This document shows positions 1 through 9,970 of a stretch of 64,000 nt of DNA, piece after piece. The position numbers and the translations under genes are program-made. The stretch covers positions 62,001 to 126,000 of the forward strand of contig JAFQEL010000024.1 of assembly GCA_017399065.1 (NCBI GenBank), in the 5' to 3' direction. This stretch comes from Clostridia bacterium. Lineage in GTDB: Bacteria; Bacillota; Clostridia; Oscillospirales; Acutalibacteraceae. Each line of letters opens with the position of its first letter. Position 1 is the stretch's first letter. The notes below the pieces were generated by a model that searched no databases, was not told the origin of the DNA, and saw only the letters and a program-made list of their open reading frames with translations.

Positions 1-1
1 T

Positions 2-658
2 GCAGACCTAATGCTTGATGTGGAGGATATTGATGAAGAATACATAAAACAAGCAAAAATGCTTGTAATTTCAGGCACTTCACTTTGCACTTCACCCAGC
101 CGTGAAGCTGCACTCAAAGCAATGTTCCTTGCGAAGAAAAACGGCACGGTTATTGTTTTTGATATCGACTACCGAAGCTACACCTGGAAAAACAAAGATG
201 AAATTTCTATTTACTATAATCTCGTTGCGCAGAATGCTGATATGATTCTCGGTTCAAGAGAAGAATTTGACCTTACTGAAGCAATTATGGGTGGCGGTAA
301 CGATGACCTTGCATCTGCAAAGCTTTGGCACAGCTACGGCGCAAAGCTGATTATTATCAAGCACGGTAAAGAAGGCTCGTACGCATACGCATCAGACGGC
401 ACAAACTATAAGGTAAACATCTTCCCTGTCAAGATGCTCAAAGGCTTCGGCGGTGGCGACGGCTACGCCTCAGCTTTCCTTTATTCTATTCTTAACGGCA
501 AATCACTCAAGGATGCACTTGAATTTGCAACTGCATCAGCTTCAATGCTCGTTTCCGCTCACAGCTGCTCTGAAGCAATGCCGAAAGTTGAAGCGATCGA
601 AGCTTTTATTGCTGAACAAAAATCTAACGGTTGCGGTGAGATTGTAACTGAGATTTAA
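2..658 (+). CDS. iolC: 5-dehydro-2-deoxygluconokinase-like PfkB-family sugar kinase, 3' part
   Basis: This is a ribokinase/PfkB-type kinase. IolC phosphorylates 5-dehydro-2-deoxy-D-gluconate in myo-inositol breakdown, in the cytoplasm. The reading frame is open to the left window edge, so the N-terminal part is missing and the first ATG (position 11) is not the true start. Visible are the Rossmann-like strand VIVFDIDYRSYTW and the PfkB signature-2 region GFGGGDGYASAF, with the catalytic Asp in GGGD. IolC enzymes have this GGGDGYAS form where most PfkB kinases have DTxGAGD. The stop is 13 bp before the next gene, a Gfo/Idh/MocA oxidoreductase, which fits an inositol or related operon. Another PfkB sugar kinase is possible because the substrate-binding N-terminus is not visible. 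Confidence 0.75.
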   Translation, partial: ADLMLDVEDIDEEYIKQAKMLVISGTSLCTSPSREAALKAMFLAKKNGTVIVFDIDYRSYTWKNKDEISIYYNLVAQNADMILGSREEFDLTEAIMGGGNDDLASAKLWHSYGAKLIIIKHGKEGSYAYASDGTNYKVNIFPVKMLKGFGGGDGYASAFLYSILNGKSLKDALEFATASASMLVSAHSCSEAMPKVEAIEAFIAEQKSNGCGEIVTEI

Positions 659-671
659 CGGAGGTAAGACA

Positions 672-1655
672 ATGCTCAAAGTTGCTATGCTTTCAAAATG
701 GCATGTTCACGCTTCAGGATATGCCAGAGATGTAAAGACAACCGGTAAGGCTGAAGTTGTTGCTGTATGGGATGAAGACATTCAGAGAGGCAAAGATTGG
801 GCGCAGGAACTTAATGCAGATTTTGAGCCCGATATAGATGCTCTGCTCGCACGAAAAGACATTGATGCCGTAGTGTGCTGCACACCTACAACTATGCATG
901 ATGAAATTCTTGTAAAAGCTGCAGAAGCAGGCAAGCATATTTTTACTGAAAAAGCACTCTCAACAACAGTCGAAGGCTGTAAAAAAATTGCCGATGCCGT
1001 TAAAGAAAACGGCGTTACGTTTACTATCTCATTTCCACAATCATTTAGTAAAACAACAAAATTCATTAAATCATATATTGACTCCGGCAAGCTCGGCACA
1101 GTTTCAACAGTACGAATCCGTAATGCACACAGCGGTGTCAGTAACGGATGGCTGCCCAAATACTGGTTCGAAGAAAAAGACGCAGGTGGCGGTGCTATGA
1201 TGGACCTTGGTTGTCATCCTATGTATCAGCTTGCGGCACTTTGCGGTAAACCTAAACGAATCAGCGCCCTGTTCAATTCCCCTCTCGGAACAAAGGTTGA
1301 TGAAAACGCTGTATCGATCATCGAGTTTGAAAACGGAATAATCGGAATATCAGAAACAGGTTTTGACTCTTACTCATCTCCACACCGTGTTGAGGTTTAC
1401 GGCACAGATGGCACAATAATTGAAAATGATTGGAAGCTGAGTATAAAAACCAAGGAAACATCTGAGTTCAGCGATGCTTTTATTGAGCCTAAAGCTGAAG
1501 AAAACGACATATGCCCGATTGAGAAATTCATTAACGCTTGTATTGATGGAACGGGTACTCCTGAAGGACTTAACCTCGATTCAGCAATCTCTCTTACACA
1601 GTTACTTGAAAACGCATATATTTCAGACAAAACCAACACTACAGTTTCATTATAA
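672..1655 (+). CDS. Gfo/Idh/MocA-family NAD(P)-dependent oxidoreductase (inositol/sugar dehydrogenase type)
   Basis: Cytoplasmic dehydrogenase of 327 residues, the usual family length. It has an N-terminal Rossmann domain (about 1-120) and a C-terminal alpha/beta substrate domain. The glycine loop is degenerate (MLSKWHVHASGYA), and the EKP motif reads EKALS. The catalytic stretch GGGAMMDLGCHP, with its Asp and His, is intact. The ATG has the Shine-Dalgarno GGAGG 7 bp upstream. It follows the iolC-like kinase by 13 bp, so oxidation of inositol or a related polyol or sugar acid is likely, but the substrate cannot be read from sequence. A strong terminator follows directly. Confidence 0.8.
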   Translation: MLKVAMLSKWHVHASGYARDVKTTGKAEVVAVWDEDIQRGKDWAQELNADFEPDIDALLARKDIDAVVCCTPTTMHDEILVKAAEAGKHIFTEKALSTTVEGCKKIADAVKENGVTFTISFPQSFSKTTKFIKSYIDSGKLGTVSTVRIRNAHSGVSNGWLPKYWFEEKDAGGGAMMDLGCHPMYQLAALCGKPKRISALFNSPLGTKVDENAVSIIEFENGIIGISETGFDSYSSPHRVEVYGTDGTIIENDWKLSIKTKETSEFSDAFIEPKAEENDICPIEKFINACIDGTGTPEGLNLDSAISLTQLLENAYISDKTNTTVSL

Positions 1656-1657
1656 TT

Positions 1658-1690
1658 AAAAAGACATCGGAAACATACCGATGTCTTTTT
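1658..1690. terminator. Two-way rho-independent terminator
   Basis: A 13-bp perfect stem (AAAAAGACATCGG at 1658-1670 and its complement at 1678-1690) encloses a 7-nt loop. It has A and T tracts on both sides. It sits between the ends of the convergent Gfo/Idh gene and clpE-like gene and can stop transcription from both. Confidence 0.9.
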
Positions 1691-1693
1691 CTG

Positions 1694-3994
1694 TTACATT
1701 GATGTTAAAACTATCTCTCCGTCAGCCACTCCGAGTGAAACAGCTTTAAGCGGAGATTCTGCATTTTCAACTATAAGATTTGCAATTTTATCTTCTACGC
1801 TTCTGCGGATTGCATTACGCAAATCGCGTGCGCCTCTGGTACCGTTTTCGCATTTAGAGGCAAGAGCAGCGGGCACGTCGTCACTCCATGAAAATTTAAT
1901 ACCTTTATTTTGAAGAGGCTCAACAAGCTCGTTCAGCATAAGAACTGCTATATCCTTGTAGTTCTCCTGAGTAAGGTCATTGAATACAGCAATTTCATCA
2001 ACTCTGCCGATAAATTCGGGACGCAGGAATTCACGAAGTGCTTTCATGGCTCTGTCGGTTGTAGCTTCGCTCTTACTCTTACCGAAACCGAGTGAGCCAT
2101 CTTTACGGTCACTGCCTGCGTTTGATGTCATAATAATTACAGTATTCTCAAAGCTTACTGTTCTGCCCTGAGCATCGTTTATCTTACCTTCATCAAGAAT
2201 CTGAAGCAGTATATTCATTACATCGGGATGAGCTTTTTCAATCTCATCAAAAAGAATAACGGAATAAGGCTTTCTGCGCACCTTTTCCGTAAGCTGACCT
2301 GCTTCGTCATATCCGACATAGCCGGGCGGTGAGCCTATAATCCTGGATACACTGTGCTTCTCCATAAACTCTGACATATCAAGACGGATAAGAGTTTCAG
2401 GTGTATCAAACAGCTCTTGAGAAAGAAGCTTAACAAGCTCTGTTTTACCTACACCTGTAGGACCTACAAATATAAATGAAGACGGTCTGCGACGCGGACT
2501 TATCTGCACCCTGCCGCGCTTGATAGCGGAAGCCACGAGTTTTATTGCCTCATCCTGACCTATTAGCTTTTCCTTAAGTTTATTTTCAAGATCAGCAAGT
2601 CGGCGGAGATCGCTTTCAATAACCTTCTGTGCAGGTATACCGGTCCAAAGCTGAATAACCTTAGCAATATCATCCTCAGTAACATTATTATCTGCAGCAA
2701 GTACCGAGAGATTATTGATCTCGTTCTCACAAGCCATAATCTCAGCTTTTACCTTTGATACAGCTTCGTAGTCAATTTCATTTTCTTCTGAAAGACGCTG
2801 ATGCTCAACCTTAAGTGAAGAAAGTCGCTTTTCAGCCATTTCACACAAGCTTATATATTTATTGCGAAGGTTTGCACAGGTACACGCTTCATCAAGCAGG
2901 TCTATGGCTTTGTCGGGAAGAAAGCGATCATTGATATATCTCTCAGAAAGTACAACAGCGCTGTAAACAAGCGAGTCATTAATCTTAACTCTGTGATAGT
3001 TTTCGTAATAATCTTTAATTCCGAGAAGAACCTTGTAGGTATCTTCAACAGACGGCTCTTCGACCTTTACGGGCTGAAGTCTGCGCTCAAGTGCAGCATC
3101 CTTTTCAATATATTTACGGTATTCGGTAAAAGTAGTTGCGCCGATAATCTGTATTTCTCCACGGGAAAGTGCAGGCTTGAGAATATTCGCTGCGTTCATT
3201 GAACCTTCGGCATCACCTGTACCGACAAGATTATGAACCTCATCAATAAAGAGAATTATATTACCTTCCGACTTAACTTCATCAACAAGACCCTTGATAC
3301 GACTTTCAAACTGACCTCTGAACTGAGTGCCTGCAACAAGAGCAGTAAGATCAAGCAGATGTATCTCTTTATCGGCAAGTTTTGCAGGTACATCACCGCT
3401 TGCTATACGCAAAGCAAGACCCTCTGCAATAGCTGTTTTACCGACACCGGGCTCACCTATCAGACAAGGATTATTCTTTGAACGGCGGCAAAGAATCTGT
3501 ACCGAGCGGTAAATCTCATTATCTCTGCCGATTATTCTGTCAATTTTACCATCTTTAGCCTTGGCAGTTAGATTAGTACAATAAAGCGAAAGATATTTTC
3601 TCTTATTTTCATCAGGCTTCTTTTTCTTTTTGCCGAAACCGCGTTTTTTTTCTTCGGAAGGTGTATCAACTTCACCCTCTTCAGCGTCTTCAATTTCAGA
3701 TCCGTTATTTGAAAGACCCATAAAATTCTGCATAAACGGAAAAGTCGGTGCACCGCCGTTTTCGAAGGAGCCCTCATCAATTCCATCCATAACAGCATCC
3801 ATCTGCTCAGTTACGGCATCGACTTCTTCTTCAGTTATGCCCATACTTTCCATCATCTGTTTAATTGGACCTACATTCATTTCCATAGCACATTTAAGAC
3901 ACAGACCTTCAGGTGTTGTCTGACCGTTTTCAACGCGCTGAATAAATATTACTGCCGGACGCTGATTGCATTTACTGCACATCATTCTTTTCAT
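1694..3994 (-). CDS. clpE: ClpE-like AAA+ unfoldase with N-terminal zinc finger
   Basis: Hsp100 ATPase of 766 residues that would unfold proteins and feed them to ClpP. In place of the double Clp-N repeat it starts with a CxxC...CxxC zinc finger (Cys6/9 and Cys32/35), the hallmark of ClpE. Next comes an acidic and then lysine-rich linker (about 95-130). AAA domain 1 has Walker A GEPGVGKT (about 180-187) and Walker B ILFIDE (about 247). A short UVR-like coiled middle follows (about 385-430), then AAA domain 2 with Walker A GPTGVGKT (about 511-518) and Walker B VILFDE. A SLGFG loop in domain 2 resembles the ClpP-docking tripeptide. It is last in a minus-strand run behind pgsA, 24 bp away. No CtsR or McsAB genes are nearby. 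Confidence 0.88.
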   Translation of the reverse strand: MKRMMCSKCNQRPAVIFIQRVENGQTTPEGLCLKCAMEMNVGPIKQMMESMGITEEEVDAVTEQMDAVMDGIDEGSFENGGAPTFPFMQNFMGLSNNGSEIEDAEEGEVDTPSEEKKRGFGKKKKKPDENKRKYLSLYCTNLTAKAKDGKIDRIIGRDNEIYRSVQILCRRSKNNPCLIGEPGVGKTAIAEGLALRIASGDVPAKLADKEIHLLDLTALVAGTQFRGQFESRIKGLVDEVKSEGNIILFIDEVHNLVGTGDAEGSMNAANILKPALSRGEIQIIGATTFTEYRKYIEKDAALERRLQPVKVEEPSVEDTYKVLLGIKDYYENYHRVKINDSLVYSAVVLSERYINDRFLPDKAIDLLDEACTCANLRNKYISLCEMAEKRLSSLKVEHQRLSEENEIDYEAVSKVKAEIMACENEINNLSVLAADNNVTEDDIAKVIQLWTGIPAQKVIESDLRRLADLENKLKEKLIGQDEAIKLVASAIKRGRVQISPRRRPSSFIFVGPTGVGKTELVKLLSQELFDTPETLIRLDMSEFMEKHSVSRIIGSPPGYVGYDEAGQLTEKVRRKPYSVILFDEIEKAHPDVMNILLQILDEGKINDAQGRTVSFENTVIIMTSNAGSDRKDGSLGFGKSKSEATTDRAMKALREFLRPEFIGRVDEIAVFNDLTQENYKDIAVLMLNELVEPLQNKGIKFSWSDDVPAALASKCENGTRGARDLRNAIRRSVEDKIANLIVENAESPLKAVSLGVADGEIVLTSM

Positions 3995-4018
3995 TACTTT
4001 ATTTACTCCTGAAATTTC

Positions 4019-4642
4019 TTATTTCTTTGAAAATTTTTCCTTACACTGTCTGAGTACATCGGGTATATATGATACAAATGCAACAAGAGTAAGTATAACC
4101 GATATTACAACAAGAACTACACATACTGTTGAAGGAAGTGTAAACAGTTTATCAGCAAGTACACCGACTTCGGGGCCAAAAAGGAAAAGTATAACCATTA
4201 CCCCATAGAAAAAGAAAGTTGATACCTTACCGTAAATTTCAGCAGCACTGGGAACCATGCCGAGAGAAAGCATAATTACGCCGCCGATAACAAAAATAGC
4301 TTCTTTTGCAAGGAAAACAAGGAAAACCCAGCTGAATGTTTTCATAAGCTGATCTGAACACTCATTGAATTCAAGGAAAAGAAGAATAGCGAGAGTGATT
4401 TGGGTTATCTTATCAGCAAGGGGATCAAGAAGCTTGCCGAGATCACTTACCTGGTTAAATTTACGTGCGATTTTACCGTCTACAAAGTCAGTAAGACCGG
4501 AAACAACAATAGCAACAAGAGCCCAACCGAGATAGCCTTGACGGAAAAGAACGGCAAATACAGGCACAAGAAGAATTCTTACATAAGAAATAATATTAGG
4601 AATAGTGTTCCAATCCTTCAGATAACGCTTAATCATTTCCAT
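4019..4642 (-). CDS. pgsA: CDP-diacylglycerol-glycerol-3-phosphate 3-phosphatidyltransferase
   Basis: Integral membrane enzyme that makes phosphatidylglycerol phosphate from CDP-diacylglycerol and glycerol 3-phosphate, the first committed step to phosphatidylglycerol. The CDP-alcohol phosphotransferase signature is complete in the span from DFVDGKIARK to LGKLLDPLADK (D-G-x2-A-R-x8-G-x3-D-x3-D). About five hydrophobic helices cover the rest. At 207 residues it has normal length. The ATG has AGGAG upstream. A candidate sigma-A promoter lies in the end of the upstream cvpA-like gene (4683-4711). The short 24-bp gap suggests clpE is co-transcribed. Confidence 0.93.
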   Translation of the reverse strand: MEMIKRYLKDWNTIPNIISYVRILLVPVFAVLFRQGYLGWALVAIVVSGLTDFVDGKIARKFNQVSDLGKLLDPLADKITQITLAILLFLEFNECSDQLMKTFSWVFLVFLAKEAIFVIGGVIMLSLGMVPSAAEIYGKVSTFFFYGVMVILFLFGPEVGVLADKLFTLPSTVCVVLVVISVILTLVAFVSYIPDVLRQCKEKFSKK

Positions 4643-4682
4643 TACAATTACACTCCTAAAATTTTAATAATATATGTAGCAT

Positions 4683-4711
4683 TTTATATGAGCTCTTTAA
4701 TAATATCACAA
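4683..4711 (-). promoter_or_regulatory. Candidate sigma-A promoter for pgsA (and clpE)
   Basis: On the minus strand TTGTGA (4706-4711) is followed by a 17-bp spacer and TATAAA (4683-4688). It overlaps the cvpA-like stop codon and lies about 40 bp before the pgsA start. It is moderate in quality, and read-through from upstream could also serve these genes. Confidence 0.4.
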
Positions 4712-5382
4712 ATACGGGAATTTTCAATAGCTTGTACAAATACGTTTGTATTTTTTAACAATTCAGACAAGAAATTGAAAACAAACGACAATGTAACTAT
4801 CAAAGCTAAGCCTTTTATAACTCCGGCTAAAGCGCCAAGCGTTTTATTGGTCTGCTTCAATACAGGTAAATCCGCTATCTTGATTATAATTCTTGATAAG
4901 AAACCTAAAATCAACCTTACCGAAATAAATATTAACAAATATATAATCAAATTTAACAAAACAATAATTCCGGGGCGTATTATTTCATCAGAGATTTTTT
5001 TTGCAGTATCCTCTGTTGAAAGCTGTAGCTGAGCGATATTTTCTGACAAAACATTTAAATCTATACCAAGCTTTGTAAGTTGAACATCAATAAAATCAGG
5101 TAAAGTATCAATTATTTCCTCAACCGTTAATGTAACAGATTGGCTATCGTATCCTATATTGATACTTTTTTCAACCTTACTGACAACAATATCAGACAAA
5201 ATATTATCATAACACCAATCTGCTGCAGGTTTACTGAATTCTGATGCCAGCAACATAGCCGCAACAACACATACAAGCGAAAGCACGCATTTAATAAACC
5301 CTTTTTGAGCAGATATAACAACAGTTAACAACAGTAAAAGTACAAGAATAGCATCAATGCCGTATTGAACAAAGAACTGCAT
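4684..5382 (-). CDS. CvpA-family membrane protein
   Basis: Protein of 232 residues. Hydrophobic segments are near the N-terminus (two), in the middle and near the C-terminus (two), as in CvpA/colicin V production family proteins, which often sit beside mutS2 or division genes in Firmicutes. The biochemical role is not known. The longer frame begins with a TTG at 5397, but the ATG at 5382 has a clear GGGAGG 5-6 bp upstream and gives the N-terminus MQFFVQYGID, so I choose it. The DUF5711-type gene ends 15 bp before this ATG. Confidence 0.75.
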   Translation of the reverse strand: MQFFVQYGIDAILVLLLLLTVVISAQKGFIKCVLSLVCVVAAMLLASEFSKPAADWCYDNILSDIVVSKVEKSINIGYDSQSVTLTVEEIIDTLPDFIDVQLTKLGIDLNVLSENIAQLQLSTEDTAKKISDEIIRPGIIVLLNLIIYLLIFISVRLILGFLSRIIIKIADLPVLKQTNKTLGALAGVIKGLALIVTLSFVFNFLSELLKNTNVFVQAIENSRICDIIKELI

Positions 5383-5397
5383 AAAACCTCCCTGCAA

Positions 5398-6684
5398 TTA
5401 ATCTGTTTGCGTTCTGATATCAAGCTGAACAACCGTACCGAAACAAAGAGCATAACAGTATTTACCGCTTACGGCAATGTCCTGTGCCGGAGCATCGAGC
5501 TTTGTCTCACCTAACAATTTACCTTTTTTATTATAGGTTCTGACAATATTGTCACTGTCCACAACACAAACAGTACTTCCATCATAATCGATACATTCAA
5601 TTTTACTGTCAAGTTCTACACTGAACAGCTCCTCTCCTTTGCTGTCAAGCAAAGCTACCGTACCCGAATCAATACTGCCGTACTTTGAAAGAACAATAGC
5701 GAAGTTTCCGTTTGTATCGGCTTCAAACCTGGAAATTGTATTAAATCCGAAATTTATTTTTTCTTTATCGGTATTGTCACGGATAATAGTGTATGCATTT
5801 TCGCTGACAACTATTATCGTATCGTTTGAGCTGTAAAAAACGTTGTTAAGTGATTCACCGATAAAATCAAAAGAAGCTGTAATTTCTTGATTCTTAATAC
5901 TAAGAATATATAATTTTGAATATATACCGGCATCTTTTGAACCGATACCTATCATTGCAATATTCTTTCCGTCAGGAGAATACGAAAGTCCTATTATATA
6001 TTCTTCAGCACATTTAAAGTCAATTAATTTATCAAAATCCGAACCGTAAGCAGATACCATACTGGAACCGTCATCACAATTTATCGAAAAAGCATATCTG
6101 CCGTTTTTACTTACTGTACAGGCAAAAACTTCCGACTGCAGTTCATCGCTTTTCAATATTTCTCTTCTGTCAGTAATCATATATCTGCCGGTAACTCTGT
6201 CACATATGAGCATTCTTCCGCCCGATACAATTGTCTGAGGTTTAGAATATGAATGTGTATACTTTGAAGTTTCTTTGGCGGTTTTATTGAGTAAATTAAC
6301 CTCATTATTTCTAACAAGAACAGTAGTCTCACCAATCATAAGCATATCTTTTACGCTTCCCGAGCCTACGTCAAGAGGATAACCTTCACCGGATTCCATG
6401 TTTGAAAAACCGTCTTTAACGTAATCTATAATATTACTGAAAGTAACGTTGCCGAGAGAACCGGCCGCAATAAACAGCAGAGATATAACCACAATAACTA
6501 TAAGCAGAATCTTGATGACAGTACTTAGTTTATGCATTATCCGGCGTTGCTTGGATTTTTTGATTTCAGCTTGTCTTTGCTTTTCTTCACGCTCGCGAGC
6601 TCTGACGGCAGAGCGTGCTCTCATTCGTTTTTCTTCTTCTTCCGAAAAGTCATGTTTCTTTTCGTTATTATCCAATATCCTCAC
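5398..6684 (-). CDS. DUF5711-type membrane-anchored propeller-like protein
   Basis: Protein of 428 residues and unknown function. A charged, Arg/Glu/Lys-rich cytoplasmic segment (about 1-50) is followed by one transmembrane helix (about 55-78). A long extracytoplasmic region then contains repeated beta-strand motifs of the kind GKNIAMIGIG and NGRYAFSIN, which suggest a WD40/YncE-like propeller. This matches the Firmicute DUF5711 family. The start is uncertain: GTG at 6684 overlaps the end of truA by 17 bp but has its Shine-Dalgarno too close. A TTG at 6675 is the alternative. It is co-directional with the cvpA-like gene, and a cell-envelope role is only a guess. Confidence 0.65.
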   Translation of the reverse strand: MRILDNNEKKHDFSEEEEKRMRARSAVRAREREEKQRQAEIKKSKQRRIMHKLSTVIKILLIVIVVISLLFIAAGSLGNVTFSNIIDYVKDGFSNMESGEGYPLDVGSGSVKDMLMIGETTVLVRNNEVNLLNKTAKETSKYTHSYSKPQTIVSGGRMLICDRVTGRYMITDRREILKSDELQSEVFACTVSKNGRYAFSINCDDGSSMVSAYGSDFDKLIDFKCAEEYIIGLSYSPDGKNIAMIGIGSKDAGIYSKLYILSIKNQEITASFDFIGESLNNVFYSSNDTIIVVSENAYTIIRDNTDKEKINFGFNTISRFEADTNGNFAIVLSKYGSIDSGTVALLDSKGEELFSVELDSKIECIDYDGSTVCVVDSDNIVRTYNKKGKLLGETKLDAPAQDIAVSGKYCYALCFGTVVQLDIRTQTD

Positions 6685-7423
6685 ATCCTTTATAAATTAC
6701 TTTATTAAGGTACAATCCTTGAGGCGGTGCGGTAATGCCCGCACGTGACCTGTCGAGCGAATCTATAATATCATCTATCGTATCAGCTTCGATTTTGCCT
6801 AATGAAATATCCGTAAGAGTACCAACCATGATCCGAACCATATTGTAAAGAAATCCATCTGCTTCTACAAACATTTTAATCATATCATTTTCGCGCACAA
6901 CAGAAAAACTTTTGACTGTTCTTACAGTAGACTGAACGCTGCTGCCCGATGAACAAAAGGCTTTAAAATCATGAGTGCCGCAATAAGCCTGAGCTTGTTT
7001 ATTAAGAAATTCTGCGTCAATTCTTTTATTAAAAGACCAGCAACGACCGTGCAGAAACGGATCCGGCACCGAAGTATTTCGTATAAGATACATATACTCT
7101 TTTCCTATACAATCATACCTTGCATGAAAATCATAATCAACCTCACGGCAATCAACAACGCTTATATCGCAAGGCAGGTAAGCATTAAGCCCCCTTGTTA
7201 CAACGTCACAGGGAAGATTGCTCTCGGTACGGATGTTGCAGCAGTACATATTGGCATGAACTCCAGCATCGGTACGACTGCATCCAACAATGTTCTCACG
7301 TACACAAAAAAGCTTTTCAACAGCATCCTGCAAGGCATGCTGAACTGACGGTGCATTTACCTGTACCTGCCATCCGCTGTATGCTGTACCGAGATATTTA
7401 ATTGTAAGGAGCAGATTCCTCAA
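6668..7423 (-). CDS. truA: tRNA pseudouridine(38-40) synthase
   Basis: Isomerises uridines 38-40 in the anticodon stem of many tRNAs. The catalytic Asp lies in GCSRTDAGVHA (about residues 50-60), and the family motif KYLGTAYSGWQ is at the N-terminus. Length is 251 residues, as usual. The longest frame begins with GTG at 7432. The TTG at 7423 gives the canonical N-terminus MRNLLLTIKY and has AGGTG 6 bp upstream, so I choose it. Its place after ecfA1-ecfA2-ecfT is a conserved Firmicute order. Confidence 0.93.
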   Translation of the reverse strand: MRNLLLTIKYLGTAYSGWQVQVNAPSVQHALQDAVEKLFCVRENIVGCSRTDAGVHANMYCCNIRTESNLPCDVVTRGLNAYLPCDISVVDCREVDYDFHARYDCIGKEYMYLIRNTSVPDPFLHGRCWSFNKRIDAEFLNKQAQAYCGTHDFKAFCSSGSSVQSTVRTVKSFSVVRENDMIKMFVEADGFLYNMVRIMVGTLTDISLGKIEADTIDDIIDSLDRSRAGITAPPQGLYLNKVIYKGCEDIG

Positions 7424-7442
7424 TAAAAACACCTACTGAAAA

Positions 7443-8255
7443 TTAAATCAAATGTACAAAGAAAAGATTGAATAATATAACACCGGCAATAATGCCTGAC
7501 ATAGCAATTATAAACAGAACATCAAGATAAGTGATTTTCATTTGTTTCATTCTCGTGCGGTTGTTTCCGCCGGTATAACATCTGCATTCCATAGCAAATG
7601 CAAGCTCATAAGCACGTCTGAATGAAGAAACAAAAAGCGGTACAAGTATCGGTACAAGTGCTTTTGCACGGTCGATAAGATTACCGCCTTCAAGATCGGC
7701 ACCTCTAGCCTTCTGAGCATTCATTATTTTATCTATCTCCTCAATAAGTGTAGGAATAAATCTGAGTGCCAGAGTCATCATCATAGCAAGAGTGTGAACC
7801 TGAATCTTGAAAATTTTGAGCGGAGATAATAATCTCTCAATAGCGTCTGTGAGCATTGTAGGAGTTGTAGTAAATGTCATCAGCGAACTTCCTATAATAA
7901 GACAAGCTATTCTTACCGTCATAAAAATTGCCGTATATAAACCTTTATCAGTTATCTTGATGACAGTTCCGGGAAAAAGCATATTACCGTCCGTAACATA
8001 AAACAGGTTAAGAACAGCCGTTATACAGACGATAACAAGAATTGCTCTCAGGCTTTTAATAAGCATTTTAAAAGGAACTCCGGATATCAGCATACCGACA
8101 AGCAAAAATCCTGCCATAAGACCGAGAGCCCAGAAATTTTTGCAGAAAAATATCAGGAATACAAAAGCAAGAGTAAGTACTATTTTAATCCTCGGGTCCA
8201 TTTTATGAAGCAAAGAGTTTCCCGGGAAATACTGTCCTATAGTTATACCTCTCAT
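7443..8255 (-). CDS. ecfT: ECF transporter transmembrane component EcfT
   Basis: The membrane scaffold of an energy-coupling factor importer, which links the two ATPases to exchangeable vitamin- or metal-binding S components. It has 270 residues with about five hydrophobic segments. The coupling-helix motif KARGADLEGG (about 187) is the diagnostic A-R-G element; the second such element is modified to AMECRCYTGG. The start overlaps the ecfA2 stop as ATGA, so translation is coupled. No S component is encoded in this window, which fits a shared (group II) ECF module. Confidence 0.92.
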   Translation of the reverse strand: MRGITIGQYFPGNSLLHKMDPRIKIVLTLAFVFLIFFCKNFWALGLMAGFLLVGMLISGVPFKMLIKSLRAILVIVCITAVLNLFYVTDGNMLFPGTVIKITDKGLYTAIFMTVRIACLIIGSSLMTFTTTPTMLTDAIERLLSPLKIFKIQVHTLAMMMTLALRFIPTLIEEIDKIMNAQKARGADLEGGNLIDRAKALVPILVPLFVSSFRRAYELAFAMECRCYTGGNNRTRMKQMKITYLDVLFIIAMSGIIAGVILFNLFFVHLI

Positions 8256-9118
8256 CAGACGTTGCCCCCTTTCATCAGGGATACAAGTCTTTTACATCCG
8301 TCATTAACAGTATAAACGTTACTGTCTACAGAAACTCCTTTTGCTTTAAGCTTCATAAATATTCGGGTAATCTGCGGAACGTTAAGCCCCATATTCTCAA
8401 GCTCTTCAGCACGTGAAAATACATTATCAACCGTATCATACATAGCAACTTTCGACTTGTTCATAACAAGAATCTTACTTGATATGCCGGCTACGTCTTC
8501 CATACTGTGCGAAACAAGCAAAACCGTACTGCCCGTTTTTTTTCTGTAATCCACAATCATATCAAGAATTTCTTTTCGGCCTTTAGGGTCAAGACCCGCC
8601 GTAGGCTCATCAAGAATTAGTATCTTCGGATTCATTGCCATAACACCGGCTATTGCAACCCTGCGTTTCTCTCCGCCCGAAAGATCAAACGGAGATTTAT
8701 TTAACAGTTCTTCTTTTAAACCAACGTAATTCGCCGCCCGAAGAACACTGTTTTTTATTTCTTCCTTTGACAAGCCCATATTTTTAGGTCCGAAAGAAAT
8801 ATCTTTGAAAACAGTTTCTTCAAAAAGCTGATACTCAGGATACTGAAAGCAAAGACCAACTTTGAAACGTACAGAACGTATTTTTTTCTTGTTTAACCAG
8901 ATATCCTCACCGTCTATTTCAACAGTACCTTGAGTAGGCTTAAGTAATCCGTTAAGGTGTTGAACAAGGGTACTTTTGCCAGAACCTGTATGGCCTATAA
9001 TACCTACAAGCTCGCCGCTTTCAATATCAAGATTTATATTTTCAATCGCACTTACACTCAGCGGTGTACCTTGGCTGTAAGTATGAGAAACATTCTTTAG
9101 CGAAATTATCGGCATCAT
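8255..9118 (-). CDS. ecfA2: ECF transporter ATP-binding subunit EcfA2
   Basis: One of the paired ABC ATPases that power ECF uptake of vitamins or metals. Walker A is GHTGSGKST, the ABC signature is [13 protein letters not shown], and Walker B is [13 protein letters not shown]. The 287-residue length and the [11 protein letters not shown] form are typical of A2. The tandem ATGATG at the start overlaps the ecfA1 stop, so the start could be 9118 or 9115. It sits between ecfA1 and ecfT with overlapping junctions, so the three genes form one translationally coupled unit. Confidence 0.93.
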   Translation of the reverse strand: MMPIISLKNVSHTYSQGTPLSVSAIENINLDIESGELVGIIGHTGSGKSTLVQHLNGLLKPTQGTVEIDGEDIWLNKKKIRSVRFKVGLCFQYPEYQLFEETVFKDISFGPKNMGLSKEEIKNSVLRAANYVGLKEELLNKSPFDLSGGEKRRVAIAGVMAMNPKILILDEPTAGLDPKGRKEILDMIVDYRKKTGSTVLLVSHSMEDVAGISSKILVMNKSKVAMYDTVDNVFSRAEELENMGLNVPQITRIFMKLKAKGVSVDSNVYTVNDGCKRLVSLMKGGNV

Positions 9119-9969
9119 TTACTCCTTAAAAGCTTATAAATAGCTTCGGCACATTCGTTTTCATCAAGAATATCTGTTGCTATATCAATACCTTCGGCAT
9201 TAAGAGCGTATGCTAATTGGGTAGCCTGAGGTATATCGAGTCCAACATCAATAAGCTTGTCAGCCTGAGAAAAGACCTCACGGGGCGTTCCATCAATTAT
9301 GACTTTACCGCTGTCCATTACAATAACACGGTCAGCAGTAACCGCTTCATCCATAAAGTGAGTAACAAATATAATTGTGATTCCCAATTCTTCATTGAGT
9401 TTCCTTACAGTTGACAAAACTTCTTTTCTGCCGTTCGGATCAAGCATAGCTGTAGGCTCATCGAGAACAATACATTCCGTCTGCATAGCGATTACACCGG
9501 CAATAGCAACTCGTTGCTTCTGACCTCCGGAAAGCTTATGAGGCTCACTGTTACGGAAATCGTACATATTAACAGCCTTCAGAGCTTCGTCAACACGACG
9601 TCTTATTTCCGATGGTGCAACACCAAGGTTCTCCGGTCCGAATGCGACGTCATCCTCGACAATTGTTGCAACGATCTGATTATCCGGATTCTGAAATACC
9701 ATACCGACGGTTTTTCTTATTTCATCGGTAAATCCTTCATCTGATGTATTCATTCCTTTGACGGTTACCGTGCCGCTTTCTGGTATATTTATGGCATTTG
9801 TGAGTTTAGCAAGTGTTGATTTACCGGATCCGTTATGACCGAGTATAGCAACAAAACTACCTTTTTCAATACACAAGCTGACATTATCAACAGCAAGCGG
9901 TAATATTTGATTTTCTTCATCTGATTCATATCTGAAACAGACATTATCAAACTCTATTATACTTCCCAT
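9115..9969 (-). CDS. ecfA1: ECF transporter ATP-binding subunit EcfA1
   Basis: Partner ABC ATPase of EcfA2, 284 residues. Motifs are Walker [10 protein letters not shown], signature [14 protein letters not shown], Walker [14 protein letters not shown] and the H-loop in FVTHFMDEA. The open frame extends 40 codons upstream into the methyltransferase gene. That extension has no family similarity, whereas the ATG at 9969 ([10 protein letters not shown]) has GGAG 8 bp upstream and starts just after the methyltransferase stop. I therefore take 9969 as the start. Confidence 0.93.
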   Translation of the reverse strand: MGSIIEFDNVCFRYESDEENQILPLAVDNVSLCIEKGSFVAILGHNGSGKSTLAKLTNAINIPESGTVTVKGMNTSDEGFTDEIRKTVGMVFQNPDNQIVATIVEDDVAFGPENLGVAPSEIRRRVDEALKAVNMYDFRNSEPHKLSGGQKQRVAIAGVIAMQTECIVLDEPTAMLDPNGRKEVLSTVRKLNEELGITIIFVTHFMDEAVTADRVIVMDSGKVIIDGTPREVFSQADKLIDVGLDIPQATQLAYALNAEGIDIATDILDENECAEAIYKLLRSK

Positions 9970-9970
9970 T

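Noticed and set aside
4400-5032. Plus-strand open frame of 210 codons opposite pgsA and the cvpA-like gene
   Set aside because: Lysine/asparagine/isoleucine-rich, no ribosome site, and fully antisense to two well-supported genes.
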